A stretch of DNA of 64,000 nt from Comamonadaceae bacterium OTU4NAUVB1 (GCA_024372625.1 CP099605.1:186001-250000); one strand, 5' to 3'; numbered from the stretch's first letter, positions 29,456-39,356 are shown. The notes: generated by a model from the letters alone, not told the origin. Program-made: numbers and translations.

Positions 29456-30280
29456 ATGAACTTCATCGACAAGCTGCGCGCCGCAGAACAGAAGAACCGC
29501 TCGCTGCTGTGCGTCGGCCTCGACCCGGAACCCAACCGCTTCCCCGCCGCCCTGAAGGGCGACGCCGGCCGCATCTACGACTTCTGCGCCCGCATCGTCG
29601 ACGCGACGGCCGACCTGGCGCTCGCCTTCAAGCCGCAGATCGCCTATTTCGCCGCGCACCGTGCCGAGGACCAGCTCGAACGGCTGCTCGACCACATCCG
29701 CCGCACCGCGCCCGACGTGCCGGTCATCCTCGACGCCAAGCGCGGCGACATCGGCTCGACCGCCGAGCAGTACGCCATCGAGGCCTTCGAGCGGTATGGC
29801 GCCGACGCGGTCACGCTGTCGCCGTTCATGGGCTTCGATTCCGTCGAACCCTACCTGCGCCACGCGGGCAAGGGCGCCTTCCTGCTGTGCCGCACCAGCA
29901 ACCCCGGTGGCGACGACCTGCAGGGCCAGCGCCTGGCCAGCGTGGCCGGCGAGCCGCTGCTCTACGAGCACGTGGCCGGTCTGGTGCAGGGTCCGTGGAA
30001 CGTCAACGGCCAGCTCGGCCTGGTGGTGGGCGCGACCTATCCGGCCGAGATCGAACGCGTGCGCGCGCTGGCGCCGACCGTGCCGCTGCTGATCCCGGGC
30101 ATCGGCGCGCAGGGTGGCGACATGGTGGCGACGGTGCGCGCCGGCTGGCGACCCGACGCGCCGATCGTGGTGAGCTCCTCGCGGGCCATCTGCTATGCGT
30201 CGTCGGGCGAGGATTTCGAGGCCGCCGCGCGCCGCGAGGCCGTCCGCACCCGCGACGCGCTGGAAGCGGCCAAGGCCTGA
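29456..30280 (+). CDS. pyrF: Orotidine-5'-phosphate decarboxylase
   Basis: Decarboxylates OMP to UMP, the last step of pyrimidine synthesis. The 274-residue length and motifs identify the type 2 family: [43 protein letters not shown] with the catalytic DxKxxD-like Lys and Asp residues, [25 protein letters not shown] and [15 protein letters not shown] [12 protein letters not shown]. The ATG at 29456 gives the normal N-terminus ([10 protein letters not shown]). It stands alone and converges with the EAL gene, with only 6 bp between the two stops. Confidence 0.97.
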   Translation: MNFIDKLRAAEQKNRSLLCVGLDPEPNRFPAALKGDAGRIYDFCARIVDATADLALAFKPQIAYFAAHRAEDQLERLLDHIRRTAPDVPVILDAKRGDIGSTAEQYAIEAFERYGADAVTLSPFMGFDSVEPYLRHAGKGAFLLCRTSNPGGDDLQGQRLASVAGEPLLYEHVAGLVQGPWNVNGQLGLVVGATYPAEIERVRALAPTVPLLIPGIGAQGGDMVATVRAGWRPDAPIVVSSSRAICYASSGEDFEAAARREAVRTRDALEAAKA

Positions 30281-30286
30281 GCGGCC

Positions 30287-31825
30287 TCAGGAGCCGAAGA
30301 GCTTGGACGCCTCGACGGGCTTGCTGAAGAGCCAGCCCTGCGCCAGCGCATGGGGCGCCAGCGTGAGGAAGTAGGCGGCCTGGTTCTCCTCCTCGATGCC
30401 CTCGATGACGATGCCCAGGCCCAGCACCTCGGCCATGGCCACGATCTGCGGGGCGATGGTGTCCTGGTCGCTCTGGTCGTGCAGCGCCTGCATGAACGTG
30501 CGGTTGATCTTGATGGCGTCCACGCGCAGGCGCGAGAGGTAGGAAAGGCTGGAGTAGTCGGTGCCGAAGTCGTCGATGTAGACCTTGTAGCCGGCCTCGC
30601 GCAGGCGGGCGATGGCGCGGCCCATCTCGCGGCTGTTGGCGGTGGTGCGCTCGGTGAGTTCGAGGCCGATGCTCGCGGGCTTCAGGCCGGCGTCGTGGAG
30701 GCGCGAGTTCAGGAACGGCAGGAAGCTGCCATCCATGATGTCGCTGGCCGCCACGTTCACGGTGATCTTGTAGTCCGGCCGGCGCCGGAGTTCGTCGCCC
30801 AGTTCCTGGAGCACGTGGTTGATGACGAAGCGGGTGATCTCGCCGATGAAGCCGTCCTGCTCGGCCACGCTGATGAAGGCGTCGGGGCTGACCTGCTTGC
30901 CGGTGGTGTCGGTCCAGCGCAGCAGGGCCTCGGCGCCGACACGGCGACGGTCGGTCAGGCGCACGATGGGCTGGTAGACGAGCTTGAGCTTGCCCGAGTG
31001 CAGGGCGAGCCGCAGCTGGCGGCCCAGCGAGTTGGACCGCCCGATCAGCGAGCTGAGGACGAAGCCGCCGCTCAACCCCAGCAGCAGGCCGAAGATGCCG
31101 AATTCCAGCAGCACCGGCGAGCGCAGGATGGAGGCCGGACTGCGCAGGGTGGCGACGATGCAGCCGGCGTACGAATCCGAGCAGCGCACCTCGTAGCGGC
31201 GGTCCTGCACGTCGAAGGACTCGCCCGTGCGCAGCGGGATCTGGTCGAGTTCCAGGGCCGGACCGTCGGAGAACAGCACCCGGCGCTTGCCGCCGGTCTC
31301 GGCCACCACCGTGTAGGACAGCCGCGGATCGACGGCATCGGCATAGGCCCGCCCGTTGATGGTGACCACGGCGTCGCCCTGGGCGATCATCAGGGCTGAC
31401 GCATCGGGGATGCCCAGCTGCGGCGTGGACAGCACCACCTGCCGGCCCTGCGCGCTGACGAAGTCGGGCACCGGCAGGGCCACGGGCGGCTCGACGCGCC
31501 CGATGGTCGAGGTGCACACCAGCCGGCCTTCGCGCAGCCGCGATGCCACCTTGATGTATTGCGAGGCCAGCACGATGCCGCGCAGGCGGCCCACCTCGTC
31601 TTCCGAGCAGTTCGTCTCCGGCAGGGCGGTGATCCGGACGAGCGCGTCGGTGGCCTCGGCGCTGATGCGGTCGGTGCGCGTGATGTAGGTCGCGGCCAGT
31701 TCCGCGGCCTCGGCCTGCTGCTGGCGCTGGACCGTGAACTCTCCGATCAGCAACGCCAGCGACGTGGCCGCGACGGCCATGCCGAGCATGCTGAAGACGG
31801 TACGGGCCAGGGGTTTTTGGAACAT
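30287..31825 (-). CDS. CSS-motif EAL-domain c-di-GMP phosphodiesterase
   Basis: A 512-residue membrane protein. An N-terminal helix (MLGMAVAATSLALLIGEF), a periplasmic CSS-type sensor domain of about 200 residues, a second helix (SPVLLEFGIFGLLLGLSGGFVL) and a cytoplasmic EAL domain follow in order. In the sensor the CSS signature appears as VCTSTIG (Cys-Thr-Ser), with other Cys residues at NCSEDE, VRCSDS and GCIV available for disulphides. The EAL domain keeps AEALLRW, the metal-binding Asn in ITVNVAASD, LELTER, YIDDFGTDYSSL, IKINRTF, EGIEEE and AQGWLFSKP, so hydrolysis of c-di-GMP to pGpG is expected. In E. coli, CSS-EAL enzymes respond to DsbA/DsbB redox state. Confidence 0.93.
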   Translation of the reverse strand: MFQKPLARTVFSMLGMAVAATSLALLIGEFTVQRQQQAEAAELAATYITRTDRISAEATDALVRITALPETNCSEDEVGRLRGIVLASQYIKVASRLREGRLVCTSTIGRVEPPVALPVPDFVSAQGRQVVLSTPQLGIPDASALMIAQGDAVVTINGRAYADAVDPRLSYTVVAETGGKRRVLFSDGPALELDQIPLRTGESFDVQDRRYEVRCSDSYAGCIVATLRSPASILRSPVLLEFGIFGLLLGLSGGFVLSSLIGRSNSLGRQLRLALHSGKLKLVYQPIVRLTDRRRVGAEALLRWTDTTGKQVSPDAFISVAEQDGFIGEITRFVINHVLQELGDELRRRPDYKITVNVAASDIMDGSFLPFLNSRLHDAGLKPASIGLELTERTTANSREMGRAIARLREAGYKVYIDDFGTDYSSLSYLSRLRVDAIKINRTFMQALHDQSDQDTIAPQIVAMAEVLGLGIVIEGIEEENQAAYFLTLAPHALAQGWLFSKPVEASKLFGS

Positions 31826-31916
31826 GTTCTTGGAGCGGCAGCCGAAAGCCGGAAAACTGGATTTTCGATGGACGGGCGCCGCGCCCGGACGGCAGGGTGA
31901 TGGAACGGGTCCGGAC

Positions 31917-32144
31917 TCAGTAGTGGGGAGGTAACTCCGAGCGCGGATTGTGTCCTGAGGCGACTTCGCCGGTGTTTTCGTCGGGCAACTGGCGGCGCAA
32001 CTGGTTGAGCTGAAGGAGCAGGCGGTCGATCTGCTCCTGCTGACGGTAGATGACCAGGTTGAGCCGGTCGAGCAGGTCGTCGGTGAAACTGGCCTTGACC
32101 TCCAGGTCGACCAGGCGGCGCTCGATGCGGGTTTCGTGAGGCAT
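31917..32144 (-). CDS. slyX: SlyX family protein
   Basis: This small 75-residue gene encodes an almost entirely coiled-coil protein: RIERRLVDLEVKASFTDDLL, then DRLNLVIYRQQEQIDRLLLQLNQLRRQLP, and a C-terminal end PPHY typical of SlyX. The function of the family is unknown. The ATG at 32144 (MPHETRIER) is chosen because it gives the family N-terminus; the much longer open frame runs antisense through hmgR-like coding sequence. It is 41 bp downstream of the IclR gene on the same strand. Confidence 0.9.
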   Translation of the reverse strand: MPHETRIERRLVDLEVKASFTDDLLDRLNLVIYRQQEQIDRLLLQLNQLRRQLPDENTGEVASGHNPRSELPPHY

Positions 32145-32185
32145 GGCCGGATTGGACAGGAAGACGGTGACGCGCGCGACCGTTT

Positions 32186-33016
32186 TCAGCGCCCCAGCCG
32201 TTTCGAGACGGCGTTCGCGTTCTCCTTGAGCGCCTGCGCGACCGGTCCGTCCCAGCCGGTGTCGAAGGTCCCGGAGGGGCCGATCGCCGTCATCGCCAGC
32301 ACGATGGCGCCGGTGTGGTCGAAGACCGGCGCGGCCATCGCGCTGACGCCGGGCACCACCTCGTTGGCCGAACGGCTCGCGCCCTGGGTGCGCACTTCCT
32401 GCAACTGCAGTTCGAACTCGGCCCAGGACGGCAGCGGCGCGGCCGCGGGGAGGCCGGGCCGGGCGGTCGCGCCGGCATCGGCGTCGGCCGTCGGGTGCTG
32501 CCGCTCGCGCCGGCGTTCGGCGTCGAGCTGCCGGCGCACCACCTCCTGCGGCAGGTGGGCCGCGAACAGCCGGCCCGAGGCCGTGCGCGTCGGCGAGAAC
32601 ACCGTGCCGTGGCGCAGGCTCACGTGCACCGGCGAGGGCGCCTCGGCGATCTGCACGATGGTCGCGCCGCGCGCGCCCCATACCGCGATGGCCACGGTCT
32701 GGCCGATCGCGCGCGCCAGCGGCGCGAGCAGCGGCGCGGCGATGCGCACCGGATCGGCCTGCTGCAGGCCGATCAGCCCGAGCTGCAGCGCCAGCGGTCC
32801 CAGCAGGTAGTGGCCGCTGACGGCGTCCTGCTCGATCAGCCCGAGGCGCCCGAAGCTGACCATGTACGGGTGCGCCTTGGCCGGCGTCATGTCGGCCTCG
32901 CGCGCGAGGTCCTTGAGCGCCATCGGGCGCCCGTGATGGACCATGGCGCGCAGCAGCTGGCCGCCCACCTCGATGCTCTGGATGCCGCGCTGGACGCGGT
33001 CGCTGCCGGTGGCCAT
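32186..33016 (-). CDS. IclR family transcriptional regulator, probable hmgA regulator
   Basis: The 276-residue protein has an N-terminal IclR winged helix-turn-helix ([19 protein letters not shown], then [28 protein letters not shown]) and a C-terminal effector domain ([55 protein letters not shown]). A Pro/Ala-rich insertion of about 25 residues ([20 protein letters not shown]) interrupts the effector domain. It is divergent from hmgA-fahA across a 179-bp region that contains a good palindrome. By analogy with HmgR of Pseudomonas putida, it probably represses the homogentisate genes until homogentisate is present; this is inference from position. Confidence 0.9.
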   Translation of the reverse strand: MATGSDRVQRGIQSIEVGGQLLRAMVHHGRPMALKDLAREADMTPAKAHPYMVSFGRLGLIEQDAVSGHYLLGPLALQLGLIGLQQADPVRIAAPLLAPLARAIGQTVAIAVWGARGATIVQIAEAPSPVHVSLRHGTVFSPTRTASGRLFAAHLPQEVVRRQLDAERRRERQHPTADADAGATARPGLPAAAPLPSWAEFELQLQEVRTQGASRSANEVVPGVSAMAAPVFDHTGAIVLAMTAIGPSGTFDTGWDGPVAQALKENANAVSKRLGR

Positions 33017-33103
33017 CGTTGTCGTGCCCTGTCGTTGGTTCGTTCGTGCGTTCGCGGGGACTGGGGATTAGACATGAAGCGCCGGACGCCCTAAACTCAC
33101 CGA

Positions 33104-33120
33104 ATTCGCTCAAAGCGAAT
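33104..33120. promoter_or_regulatory. Candidate IclR operator between the regulator and hmgA
   Basis: ATTCGCT-CAA-AGCGAAT is a perfect inverted repeat with 7-bp arms. It is flanked by GAATTC at 33102-33107 and 33121-33126. It lies in the divergent region, 76 bp before the hmgA start and 88 bp before the regulator start. A weak hmgA -10 (CAAAAT, 33139-33144) is 19 bp downstream, so a bound protein would block the -35 zone. The hmgA ribosome binding site GGAGA is at 33183-33187. Confidence 0.7.
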
Positions 33121-33195
33121 GAATTCAGATTAGACGAACAAAATCGACGAGACGAGTTGCCGAGCCAGTTCCACCCGACCACGGAGACACCACCC

Positions 33196-34596
33196 ATGAC
33201 ATCGCCTTCCCTCGCCGAGCCCTCGCAGGCGCCCGGGACCGCCTCCCGCGCGACGCCGGACGCGCCGCTGCGCTACCAGTCGGGCTTCGGCAACGAATAC
33301 GCCACCGAGGCCGTCGCCGGGGCCCTGCCCAAGGGCCGCAACAGCCCGCAGCGCGCGCCCTTCGACCTCTACCCGGAACTGATCTCGGGCACCGCCTTCA
33401 CCGCGCCGCGCCACGAGAACCGCCGCAGCTGGCTGTATCGCCGCCAGCCTTCGGTGGTGGCCGGGCGCTACCGGCCGTATGCGCAGCCGCACTGGACGAC
33501 CGGCGGCGGTGGCCCCGCGCTGGTGCTGCCGCCCGAGCCGCTGCGCTGGGCGCCGCTGCCGTTCGACGGCGCCGAGGGCGCGGAGGTCGACTTCGTCGAC
33601 GGCATGCGCACCCTGGCGGCCAACGGCGACGCCGAGACGCAGACCGGCGTGGCCGCGCACGTCTATTTGGCCAATCGCTCGATGACGCGGCGCGCCTTCG
33701 TCGATGCCGACGGCGAACTGCTCCTGGTGCCGCAGCAGGGCCGCCTGGTGCTGACCACCGAGATGGGCGTGCTCGAGGTGCGCCCGGGCGAGATCGCGGT
33801 GCTGCCGCGCGGCGTGGCGTTCAAGGTCGGCCTGCCGGATTCCAATGCCGGTGGCGGCTTCTCGCGCGGTTACGTCTGCGAGAACTACGGGGCGCAGTTC
33901 CGCCTGCCCGAGCTCGGGCCGATCGGCTCCAACGGCCTGGCCAACGCGCGCGACTTCCAGGCCCCGGTGGCCGCCTACGAGGAGGACGCGGCGCCGTCCG
34001 GGACGGGCGAGGACGGCTACGAGATGGTGAAGAAGTTCGGTGGCCACTTCTGGCGCGCGCCGCTGAAGCGTTCGCCTTTCAACGTGGTGGCCTGGCACGG
34101 CAACCTGGCGCCGGTGAAATACGACACGGCGCACTTCATGACGATCGGATCGATCAGCTTCGACCATCCGGACCCCTCGATCTTCACCGTGCTGACCTCG
34201 CCGAGCGACACGCCCGGCACCGCCAACTGCGACTTCGTGATATTCCCGCCGCGCTGGCTGGTGATGGAGGACACCTTCCGTCCGCCCTGGTACCACCGCA
34301 ACCTCATGAGCGAGTTCATGGGTCTGGTCTACGGCCAGTACGACGCCAAGCCCGGCGGCTTCAAGCCCGGCGGCGCCAGCCTGCACAACCCGATGGTGCC
34401 GCACGGCCCCGACGAGGAGGCCTTCGACAAGGCCAGCCATGGCGACCTGAAGCCGCACAAGCTCGATCACACCCTGGCGTTCATGTTCGAGAGCCGCTAC
34501 CGTCTCGTCCCGACCGCCTACGCGATGGGTTCGAGCGCCCTCGACGACGACTATGCCGACTGCTGGGCCGGCCTCAAGGACCAATTCAAGCCATGA
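33196..34596 (+). CDS. hmgA: Homogentisate 1,2-dioxygenase
   Basis: Fe(II) dioxygenase that opens the ring of homogentisate to maleylacetoacetate in Phe/Tyr catabolism. The 466-residue protein has the family start [19 protein letters not shown], the [10 protein letters not shown] region, [13 protein letters not shown], and the C-terminal metal site in [21 protein letters not shown] with His and Glu ligands, plus [20 protein letters not shown] containing a further His. The ATG at 33196 has a ribosome binding site (GGAGA) 8 bp upstream; the longer open frame starts beyond the operator. fahA overlaps by 4 bp (ATGA). No maleylacetoacetate isomerase gene is seen in the window. Confidence 0.97.
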   Translation: MTSPSLAEPSQAPGTASRATPDAPLRYQSGFGNEYATEAVAGALPKGRNSPQRAPFDLYPELISGTAFTAPRHENRRSWLYRRQPSVVAGRYRPYAQPHWTTGGGGPALVLPPEPLRWAPLPFDGAEGAEVDFVDGMRTLAANGDAETQTGVAAHVYLANRSMTRRAFVDADGELLLVPQQGRLVLTTEMGVLEVRPGEIAVLPRGVAFKVGLPDSNAGGGFSRGYVCENYGAQFRLPELGPIGSNGLANARDFQAPVAAYEEDAAPSGTGEDGYEMVKKFGGHFWRAPLKRSPFNVVAWHGNLAPVKYDTAHFMTIGSISFDHPDPSIFTVLTSPSDTPGTANCDFVIFPPRWLVMEDTFRPPWYHRNLMSEFMGLVYGQYDAKPGGFKPGGASLHNPMVPHGPDEEAFDKASHGDLKPHKLDHTLAFMFESRYRLVPTAYAMGSSALDDDYADCWAGLKDQFKP

Positions 34597-35891
34597 CCAT
34601 CCCTTCCGACACCTCCCTCGGCATCGCCCTCGACGCCACCCACGATGCCCGGCTGCGCAGCTGGGTCGCCTCGGCCAATGCGGACGGCGGCGATTTCCCG
34701 ATCCAGAACCTCCCGTTCGGCCGCTTCCACACCGCCGCCGACGCGACCCCGCGCATCGGCGTGGCGATCGGCGAGCACATCCTCGACCTGCGCGCGGCCG
34801 GACTGGTCGACCACGTCGACATGAACGCGCTGATGGCCGCGACGCCGGCGCAACGCGCGGCGCTGCGCGCGCGCCTCTCGCAGGGCCTGGCCGAGGGCAG
34901 CGACCGGCGGTCGGCCTGGGAAGCCTGCCTGGTCGCGCAGGCCGACGCGACGCTGCACGTGCCCTGCCGCATCGGCGACTACACGGACTTCTACACCAGC
35001 GTCCATCACGCGACCACCGTGGGCAAGCAGTTCCGCCCGGACAACCCGCTGCTGCCCAACTACAAGTGGGTGCCCATCGGCTACCACGGCCGTGCCTCGT
35101 CGATCATTCCGAGCGGCCAGGCGTTCCGGCGCCCCAAGGGCCAGACCAAGCCGGCGGACGCCGAGGTGCCCACGCTCGGTCCGTCCCGGCGGCTGGACTG
35201 CGAACTCGAACTCGGCTGGCTGGTCGGCCCCGGCAACGCGCTGGGCGAGCCGATCGCGCTGGACGACGCCGAACGTCACCTGTTCGGCGTGACGCTGTTC
35301 AACGACTGGTCGGCGCGCGACATCCAGGGCTGGGAATACCAGCCGCTCGGACCGTTCCTGTCGAAGAACTTCGCCAGCACCATCTCGCCCTGGGTGGTGA
35401 CGATGGAGGCGCTGGCGCCGTTCCGCACCGCGTTCGAGCGTCCGGCGCTCGACCCGCAACCGCTGCCCTACCTCGACGCGTCGGCCAACCGCGAGCACGG
35501 CGCCTTCTCGATCGCCCTGGAGGTGCTGCTGCAGACCGAACGCATGCGCGCGGCCGGCGAGGCGCCGGTGCGCCTGTCGGCCACCGACATGGCGCGCGCG
35601 GCCTACTGGACGCCGGCCCAGCTGGTCTCCCACCACACGGTCAACGGCTGCAACCTGCAGCCGGGCGACCTGATGGGTTCGGGCACGCTGTCGGGCCCCG
35701 GCGAGGGCGAGGCGGGTTCGCTGATGGAACTGACCGGCGGTGGCAAACGGCCCCTGCTGCTGCCCAACGGCGAGCAGCGCACCTTCCTGGAGGACGGCGA
35801 CACGCTGGTCCTGCGCGGCTGGTGCGAGCGCGAGGGCGCCGTGCGCATCGGCCTGGGCGAGGCCCGGGGCACGGTGCTGCCGCCCGCCTGA
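34593..35891 (+). CDS. fahA: Fumarylacetoacetase
   Basis: Hydrolyses fumarylacetoacetate to fumarate and acetoacetate, the last step of tyrosine breakdown. The 432-residue protein has an N-terminal SH3-like domain ([26 protein letters not shown]) and the C-terminal FAH catalytic fold: [18 protein letters not shown], the catalytic [24 protein letters not shown] and [15 protein letters not shown] with metal ligands, and [14 protein letters not shown]. Length is that of the eukaryote-like FAH family. The ATG overlaps the hmgA stop by 4 bp, so production is coupled. An inverted repeat follows the gene. Confidence 0.97.
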   Translation: MTIPSDTSLGIALDATHDARLRSWVASANADGGDFPIQNLPFGRFHTAADATPRIGVAIGEHILDLRAAGLVDHVDMNALMAATPAQRAALRARLSQGLAEGSDRRSAWEACLVAQADATLHVPCRIGDYTDFYTSVHHATTVGKQFRPDNPLLPNYKWVPIGYHGRASSIIPSGQAFRRPKGQTKPADAEVPTLGPSRRLDCELELGWLVGPGNALGEPIALDDAERHLFGVTLFNDWSARDIQGWEYQPLGPFLSKNFASTISPWVVTMEALAPFRTAFERPALDPQPLPYLDASANREHGAFSIALEVLLQTERMRAAGEAPVRLSATDMARAAYWTPAQLVSHHTVNGCNLQPGDLMGSGTLSGPGEGEAGSLMELTGGGKRPLLLPNGEQRTFLEDGDTLVLRGWCEREGAVRIGLGEARGTVLPPA

Positions 35892-35945
35892 GAGCGTCGC
35901 GCCGCGCGCCGCGGCGCCCCGGTGGCTTCGTCCGACACGGGGCAT

Positions 35946-35998
35946 GGAAAGGGGCCGTCCAGAATCCCGGCTGCCCGATTCCCCGGGCTCCCCTTTCC
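35946..35998. repeat. Nested inverted repeat between fahA and the YddA-like gene
   Basis: GGAAAGGGG (35946-35954) pairs perfectly with CCCCTTTCC (35990-35998). Inside the 35-base loop, CCCGG (35966-35970) can pair with CCGGG (35983-35987). It lacks a T tract on either strand. It may be an mRNA 3' structure for hmgA-fahA or a 5' leader structure for the next gene. Confidence 0.4.
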
Positions 35999-36071
35999 CA
36001 GGCGCTCCGTGTCCGACCTCCCACCCCGATCCTCCCGCGTCCGTCGCAAGCGCGGGGCGCCGACGCTGTCG

Positions 36072-37865
36072 ATGACCGCCTGGCGACAGTTCCTCGCCGT
36101 CGCCAAGCCCTACTGGCAGGGCGATCAGCGCAAGCGGGCCTGGTCGCTGATCGCGCTGCTGGTCGCGCTGATGCTGCTGGAGACGCAACTGGCGGTGATG
36201 CTCAACGACAAGACCGGCGAGCTGACCTCGGCGCTGGCCGGACGCGAGGCCGACCGCTTCTGGAGCGCGGTGCGCGCCTGCCTGGCGGTGCTGGCCGTCG
36301 CGGTGCCGGTCTACGCGTTCTACTACTACATGCGCGACGCCTTCTCCAACGGCTGGCGGCGCTGGCTGACGGCGCGTTTCCTCGACGGCTACCTCGGCAG
36401 CCGGCGCTACTACGAGATCGGCGCCAGTGGCGACGTCGACAACCCCGACCAGCGCATCAGCGAGGACATCAACACCTTCACCGGTCGCTCGATCCACTTC
36501 ATGCTGATCTTCATCGGCTCGCTGATGCAGCTGGTGGCTTTCAGCGCCGTGCTGTGGTCGATCTCGCACGTGCTGGTGGGCTTCCTGGTGCTGTACGCGC
36601 TGGCGGGCACGGTCGGGGCGCTCTACCTCTTCGGGGCGCCGCTGATCCGTCTGAACTTCTGGCAGCTGCGGCGCGAGGCGGATTTCCGCTTCGGGCTGAT
36701 CCGCCTGCGCGAGAACGCCGAATCGATCGCCTTCTACCGGGGCGAGTCGCAGGAGCGCACCGAGATCGACGCGCGCTTCGGCCAGGTGTTCGTCAACTAC
36801 GCGCGGCTGATCAAGAAACAGCGCTCGCTCAACCTGTTCCAGCGCGCCTTCAGCCAGCTCACCCTGGTGCTGCCGAGCATCATCCTGGCCAACGACGTGC
36901 TCTCGGGCGAACTGGAGGTCGGCCGCGCGGTGCAGGCGGCCGGGGCGTTCGCGGCGGTGCTGGGCGCGGTCTCGCTGATCGTGGACAACTTCGAGAGCCT
37001 GAGCCGCTTCGTCGCCGGCATCGACCGCCTGCACACGCTGTCCCAGCGCGTCTTCGGCGGGCCGGTGCCGCACACCGGCCACGTGGCGACGCCGACGGCC
37101 TCCAGCACCAAGGCGGCGCGGCGGCAGATCGTCCCGGGCGCGGAGAACGTCGCCGTCGAGGGCGCCACGTCGGCCGACGCGCCGGGGCCGCGCATCCAGG
37201 TCGAGATCGGCGACCAGCTCACGCTGGCCGCGCTGACGCTCTACACGCCGCAGTTCGGCCGCCTCCTGGTGGAGGACCTGAGCCTGTCGCTCGCGCCGGG
37301 CGACGGCCTGCTGATCAGCGGGCCGAGCGGTTGCGGCAAGAGTTCGCTGCTGCGCGCCATCGCCGGGCTGTGGCGCACCGGCAGCGGCACGGTGCGCCAT
37401 CCGCCACCGCAGGACGTGTTCTTCCTGCCGCAGCGGCCCTACATGCAGACGGGCTCGCTGCGCAGCCAGCTGCTCTATCCCGGCGGCGGCGACACGCCCC
37501 CCGACGACGAACGGCTGCTGGCGATCCTCGGCGAGGTGCAGATGCCCGAGCTGGCCAAGCGCGTGGGCGGCCTGGACGCGGCGCACGACTGGGAGAAGCT
37601 GCTGTCGATGGGCGAGCAGCAGCGCCTGGCCTTCGCCCGCGTGATGGTGCGCCAGCCCCGGCTGGTGATCCTGGACGAGGCCACCAGCGCGCTCGACAGC
37701 GCCAACGAGGGGGTGCTCTACCGGCGCCTGCGCGACGCCGGCATGACGGTGATCAGCATCGCCCACCGCCCGGCGGTGCTGCGCTACCACTCCCACGTCC
37801 TGCGCCTGAAGGGCGGCGGTGCCTGGGAGCTGCTGCGCGCCGAGGACTACACCTTCGACGACTGA
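36072..37865 (+). CDS. ABC transporter ATP-binding/permease protein, YddA (ABCD-like) family
   Basis: This half-transporter fuses a six-helix membrane domain to an ATPase domain. The membrane part has an SbmA/YddA-like start (FLAVAKPYWQGDQRKRAWSL), LVALMLLETQLAVMLND, the LDGYLGSRRYYEIG loop and the characteristic NPDQRISEDINTFT motif. The ATPase domain (from about residue 375) has Walker [10 protein letters not shown], an unusual signature LSMGEQQRLAFAR (the family pattern in place of LSGGQ) and Walker B LVILDEATSALDS. Length is 597 residues from the ATG at 36072; a GTG at 36009 would add 21 and cannot be excluded. The substrate is unknown; relatives take up peptides or handle fatty acyl-CoA. 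Confidence 0.9.
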   Translation: MTAWRQFLAVAKPYWQGDQRKRAWSLIALLVALMLLETQLAVMLNDKTGELTSALAGREADRFWSAVRACLAVLAVAVPVYAFYYYMRDAFSNGWRRWLTARFLDGYLGSRRYYEIGASGDVDNPDQRISEDINTFTGRSIHFMLIFIGSLMQLVAFSAVLWSISHVLVGFLVLYALAGTVGALYLFGAPLIRLNFWQLRREADFRFGLIRLRENAESIAFYRGESQERTEIDARFGQVFVNYARLIKKQRSLNLFQRAFSQLTLVLPSIILANDVLSGELEVGRAVQAAGAFAAVLGAVSLIVDNFESLSRFVAGIDRLHTLSQRVFGGPVPHTGHVATPTASSTKAARRQIVPGAENVAVEGATSADAPGPRIQVEIGDQLTLAALTLYTPQFGRLLVEDLSLSLAPGDGLLISGPSGCGKSSLLRAIAGLWRTGSGTVRHPPPQDVFFLPQRPYMQTGSLRSQLLYPGGGDTPPDDERLLAILGEVQMPELAKRVGGLDAAHDWEKLLSMGEQQRLAFARVMVRQPRLVILDEATSALDSANEGVLYRRLRDAGMTVISIAHRPAVLRYHSHVLRLKGGGAWELLRAEDYTFDD

Positions 37866-38360
37866 CTAGGGGCTCGCCACCGTGCCGGCCATGCCGCGCG
37901 GGACCGCGCCGGCCGCGCCGCCGGCCACGCTCCGGCCGGCTTCCAGGTACGCCCGCGCCCGTTGCGCCAGGGCCATCTCGCCCGGCGTGGCGGGCGCGAA
38001 GGCGTCGACCGGCACGGGACGGCCCTGCGCGTCGGGCGCGACGCAGACGATCAGGCATTCGGTGGTGGTCTGCATCTCGCCGCCGGCCACGTCGCCGCTG
38101 CGCACCTCCACGGAGAGGTTCATGCCGGTCCTGCCGGTGTAGGCGAGGCGGGCTTCCACCTCCACCAGGGCGCCGGCCTGGATCGGGCGCTGGAAGCGGA
38201 TGCTGCCGACGAAGGCGGCCACGCAGCGGCGCTGGGCCCACTGGGAGGCGCACGCGCAGCCGGCCTCGTCGATCCACTTCATGACGGTGCCGGCGGAAAG
38301 CCTGCCGCCGGTCTCGGCGGCGCCGGGTTCGGCCAGGAATCGCAGGGTGAGGGAGGGCAT
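37866..38360 (-). CDS. Hotdog-fold acyl-CoA thioesterase (YciA-like)
   Basis: Hydrolyses acyl-CoA to free acid and CoA. The 164-residue protein has the acyl-CoA thioester hydrolase pattern: an initial strand, GGRLSAGTVMKWIDEAGCACASQWA (hotdog helix with the catalytic Asp), FVGSIRFQRPIQAGALVEVEARLAYTGRTGMNLSVEV (the R-F-x-x-P-x-x-x-G-D/A-L-V motif) and TTTECLIVCVAPD. The C-terminal 40 residues are Ala/Gly-rich and less conserved. The ATG at 38360 follows GGGAGGG on the plus strand, which is not a ribosome binding site for this strand, so the start rests on the alignment. It converges with the ABC transporter gene, the stop codons almost touching. Confidence 0.88.
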   Translation of the reverse strand: MPSLTLRFLAEPGAAETGGRLSAGTVMKWIDEAGCACASQWAQRRCVAAFVGSIRFQRPIQAGALVEVEARLAYTGRTGMNLSVEVRSGDVAGGEMQTTTECLIVCVAPDAQGRPVPVDAFAPATPGEMALAQRARAYLEAGRSVAGGAAGAVPRGMAGTVASP

Positions 38361-38462
38361 GGATGGACTCCGGCGGGGATCGGAAAGGCTGGGCCGACCG
38401 ATTATCCCGGCGCGCCGTGGCGCCCGCATGGCCACAATGCCCAATCTTCCGCCCACCGACCG

Positions 38463-39356
38463 ATGACGCTGCCCCGCATACCACCCATCGCCAGCCTGCT
38501 CGCCTTCGAGGCACTGGCGCGCCTGCGCAGCGTGACGCAGGCGGCCGCGGCGCTGAACGTCACGCCCAGCGCGGTGAGCCACCGCATCCGCCAGCTGGAG
38601 ACGCAGCTGGGCTTCAAGGTCTTCGCCCCCGGCGACTTCAGCCTGAGCGCCGACGGCGCGGCCTACCTGGTGCGGGTGCGCGAGGCGCTCGCGGCCCTGC
38701 AGCAGGTGCCCGGGCAGGCGCCGGCCGCGCGCGTGCCGCCGGTGGCGCGGCTGCGGGTGGCGGTGACGCCGACCTTCTCGCGCCAGCTGCTGCTGCCGCG
38801 CCTGGCCTTGTTCCGCCACGCCTTTCCCGACATCGAGCTGGTGCTGCAGGTGGTCATCCCCTTCCACCACGTGACGGCCGAGGAGGCGGACATCGAATTG
38901 CGTTTCGGCACCGGCCCGTTCGCCGACCGCGAGTCGATGCACCTGCTCTCCGACGAGGTGTGCCCGGTGTGCAGTCCCGCCTACCTGCACGAGGTCGGCC
39001 CGCTGGAGGACTTCGCGAGCGACGAGGCGGTGGCGCGCGCGCACCTCATCCGCACGCCGCTGGAGCCGTGGCGCACCTGGTTCCACGCCACCGGGGTCCT
39101 GCGGCCCGAGCCCCTCGCGGGCGCGCAGTTCGACGACCTGGGGCTGGTGCTGGACGCCGCCGTGGCCGGCTTCGGGGTCGCGCTGATGCGCCTGCGCCTG
39201 GGCCAGGCTTGGCTCGACAGCGGCCGGCTGGTGCGGCTGTCGCGTCAGAGCGTGCGGTCGCCGCACGACTACTTCCTGTGCTGGCGCCCGGGCACGCTGG
39301 AGCGCTGGGAATGCGCCGCCTTCGTCGACTGGCTTCGCCAGGCCCTGAAGGACTGA
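38463..39356 (+). CDS. LysR family transcriptional regulator (GcvA-like)
   Basis: The 297-residue regulator has the LysR winged helix-turn-helix (LLAFEALARLRSVTQAAAALNVTPSAVSHRIRQLE in two pieces) followed by LGFKVFAPGDFSLSADGAAYL and a periplasmic-binding-like effector domain (LRVAVTPTFSRQLLLPRLALF, IELRFGTGPFADRE, AVAGFGVALMRLRL). The HTH and effector style resemble the GcvA subgroup. It is divergent from the thioesterase and lies 198 bp before the lactate permease on the same strand. The permease promoter region has a T-N11-A operator, so this regulator is the natural candidate to control lctP-lldD, but this is inference. Confidence 0.92.
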   Translation: MTLPRIPPIASLLAFEALARLRSVTQAAAALNVTPSAVSHRIRQLETQLGFKVFAPGDFSLSADGAAYLVRVREALAALQQVPGQAPAARVPPVARLRVAVTPTFSRQLLLPRLALFRHAFPDIELVLQVVIPFHHVTAEEADIELRFGTGPFADRESMHLLSDEVCPVCSPAYLHEVGPLEDFASDEAVARAHLIRTPLEPWRTWFHATGVLRPEPLAGAQFDDLGLVLDAAVAGFGVALMRLRLGQAWLDSGRLVRLSRQSVRSPHDYFLCWRPGTLERWECAAFVDWLRQALKD

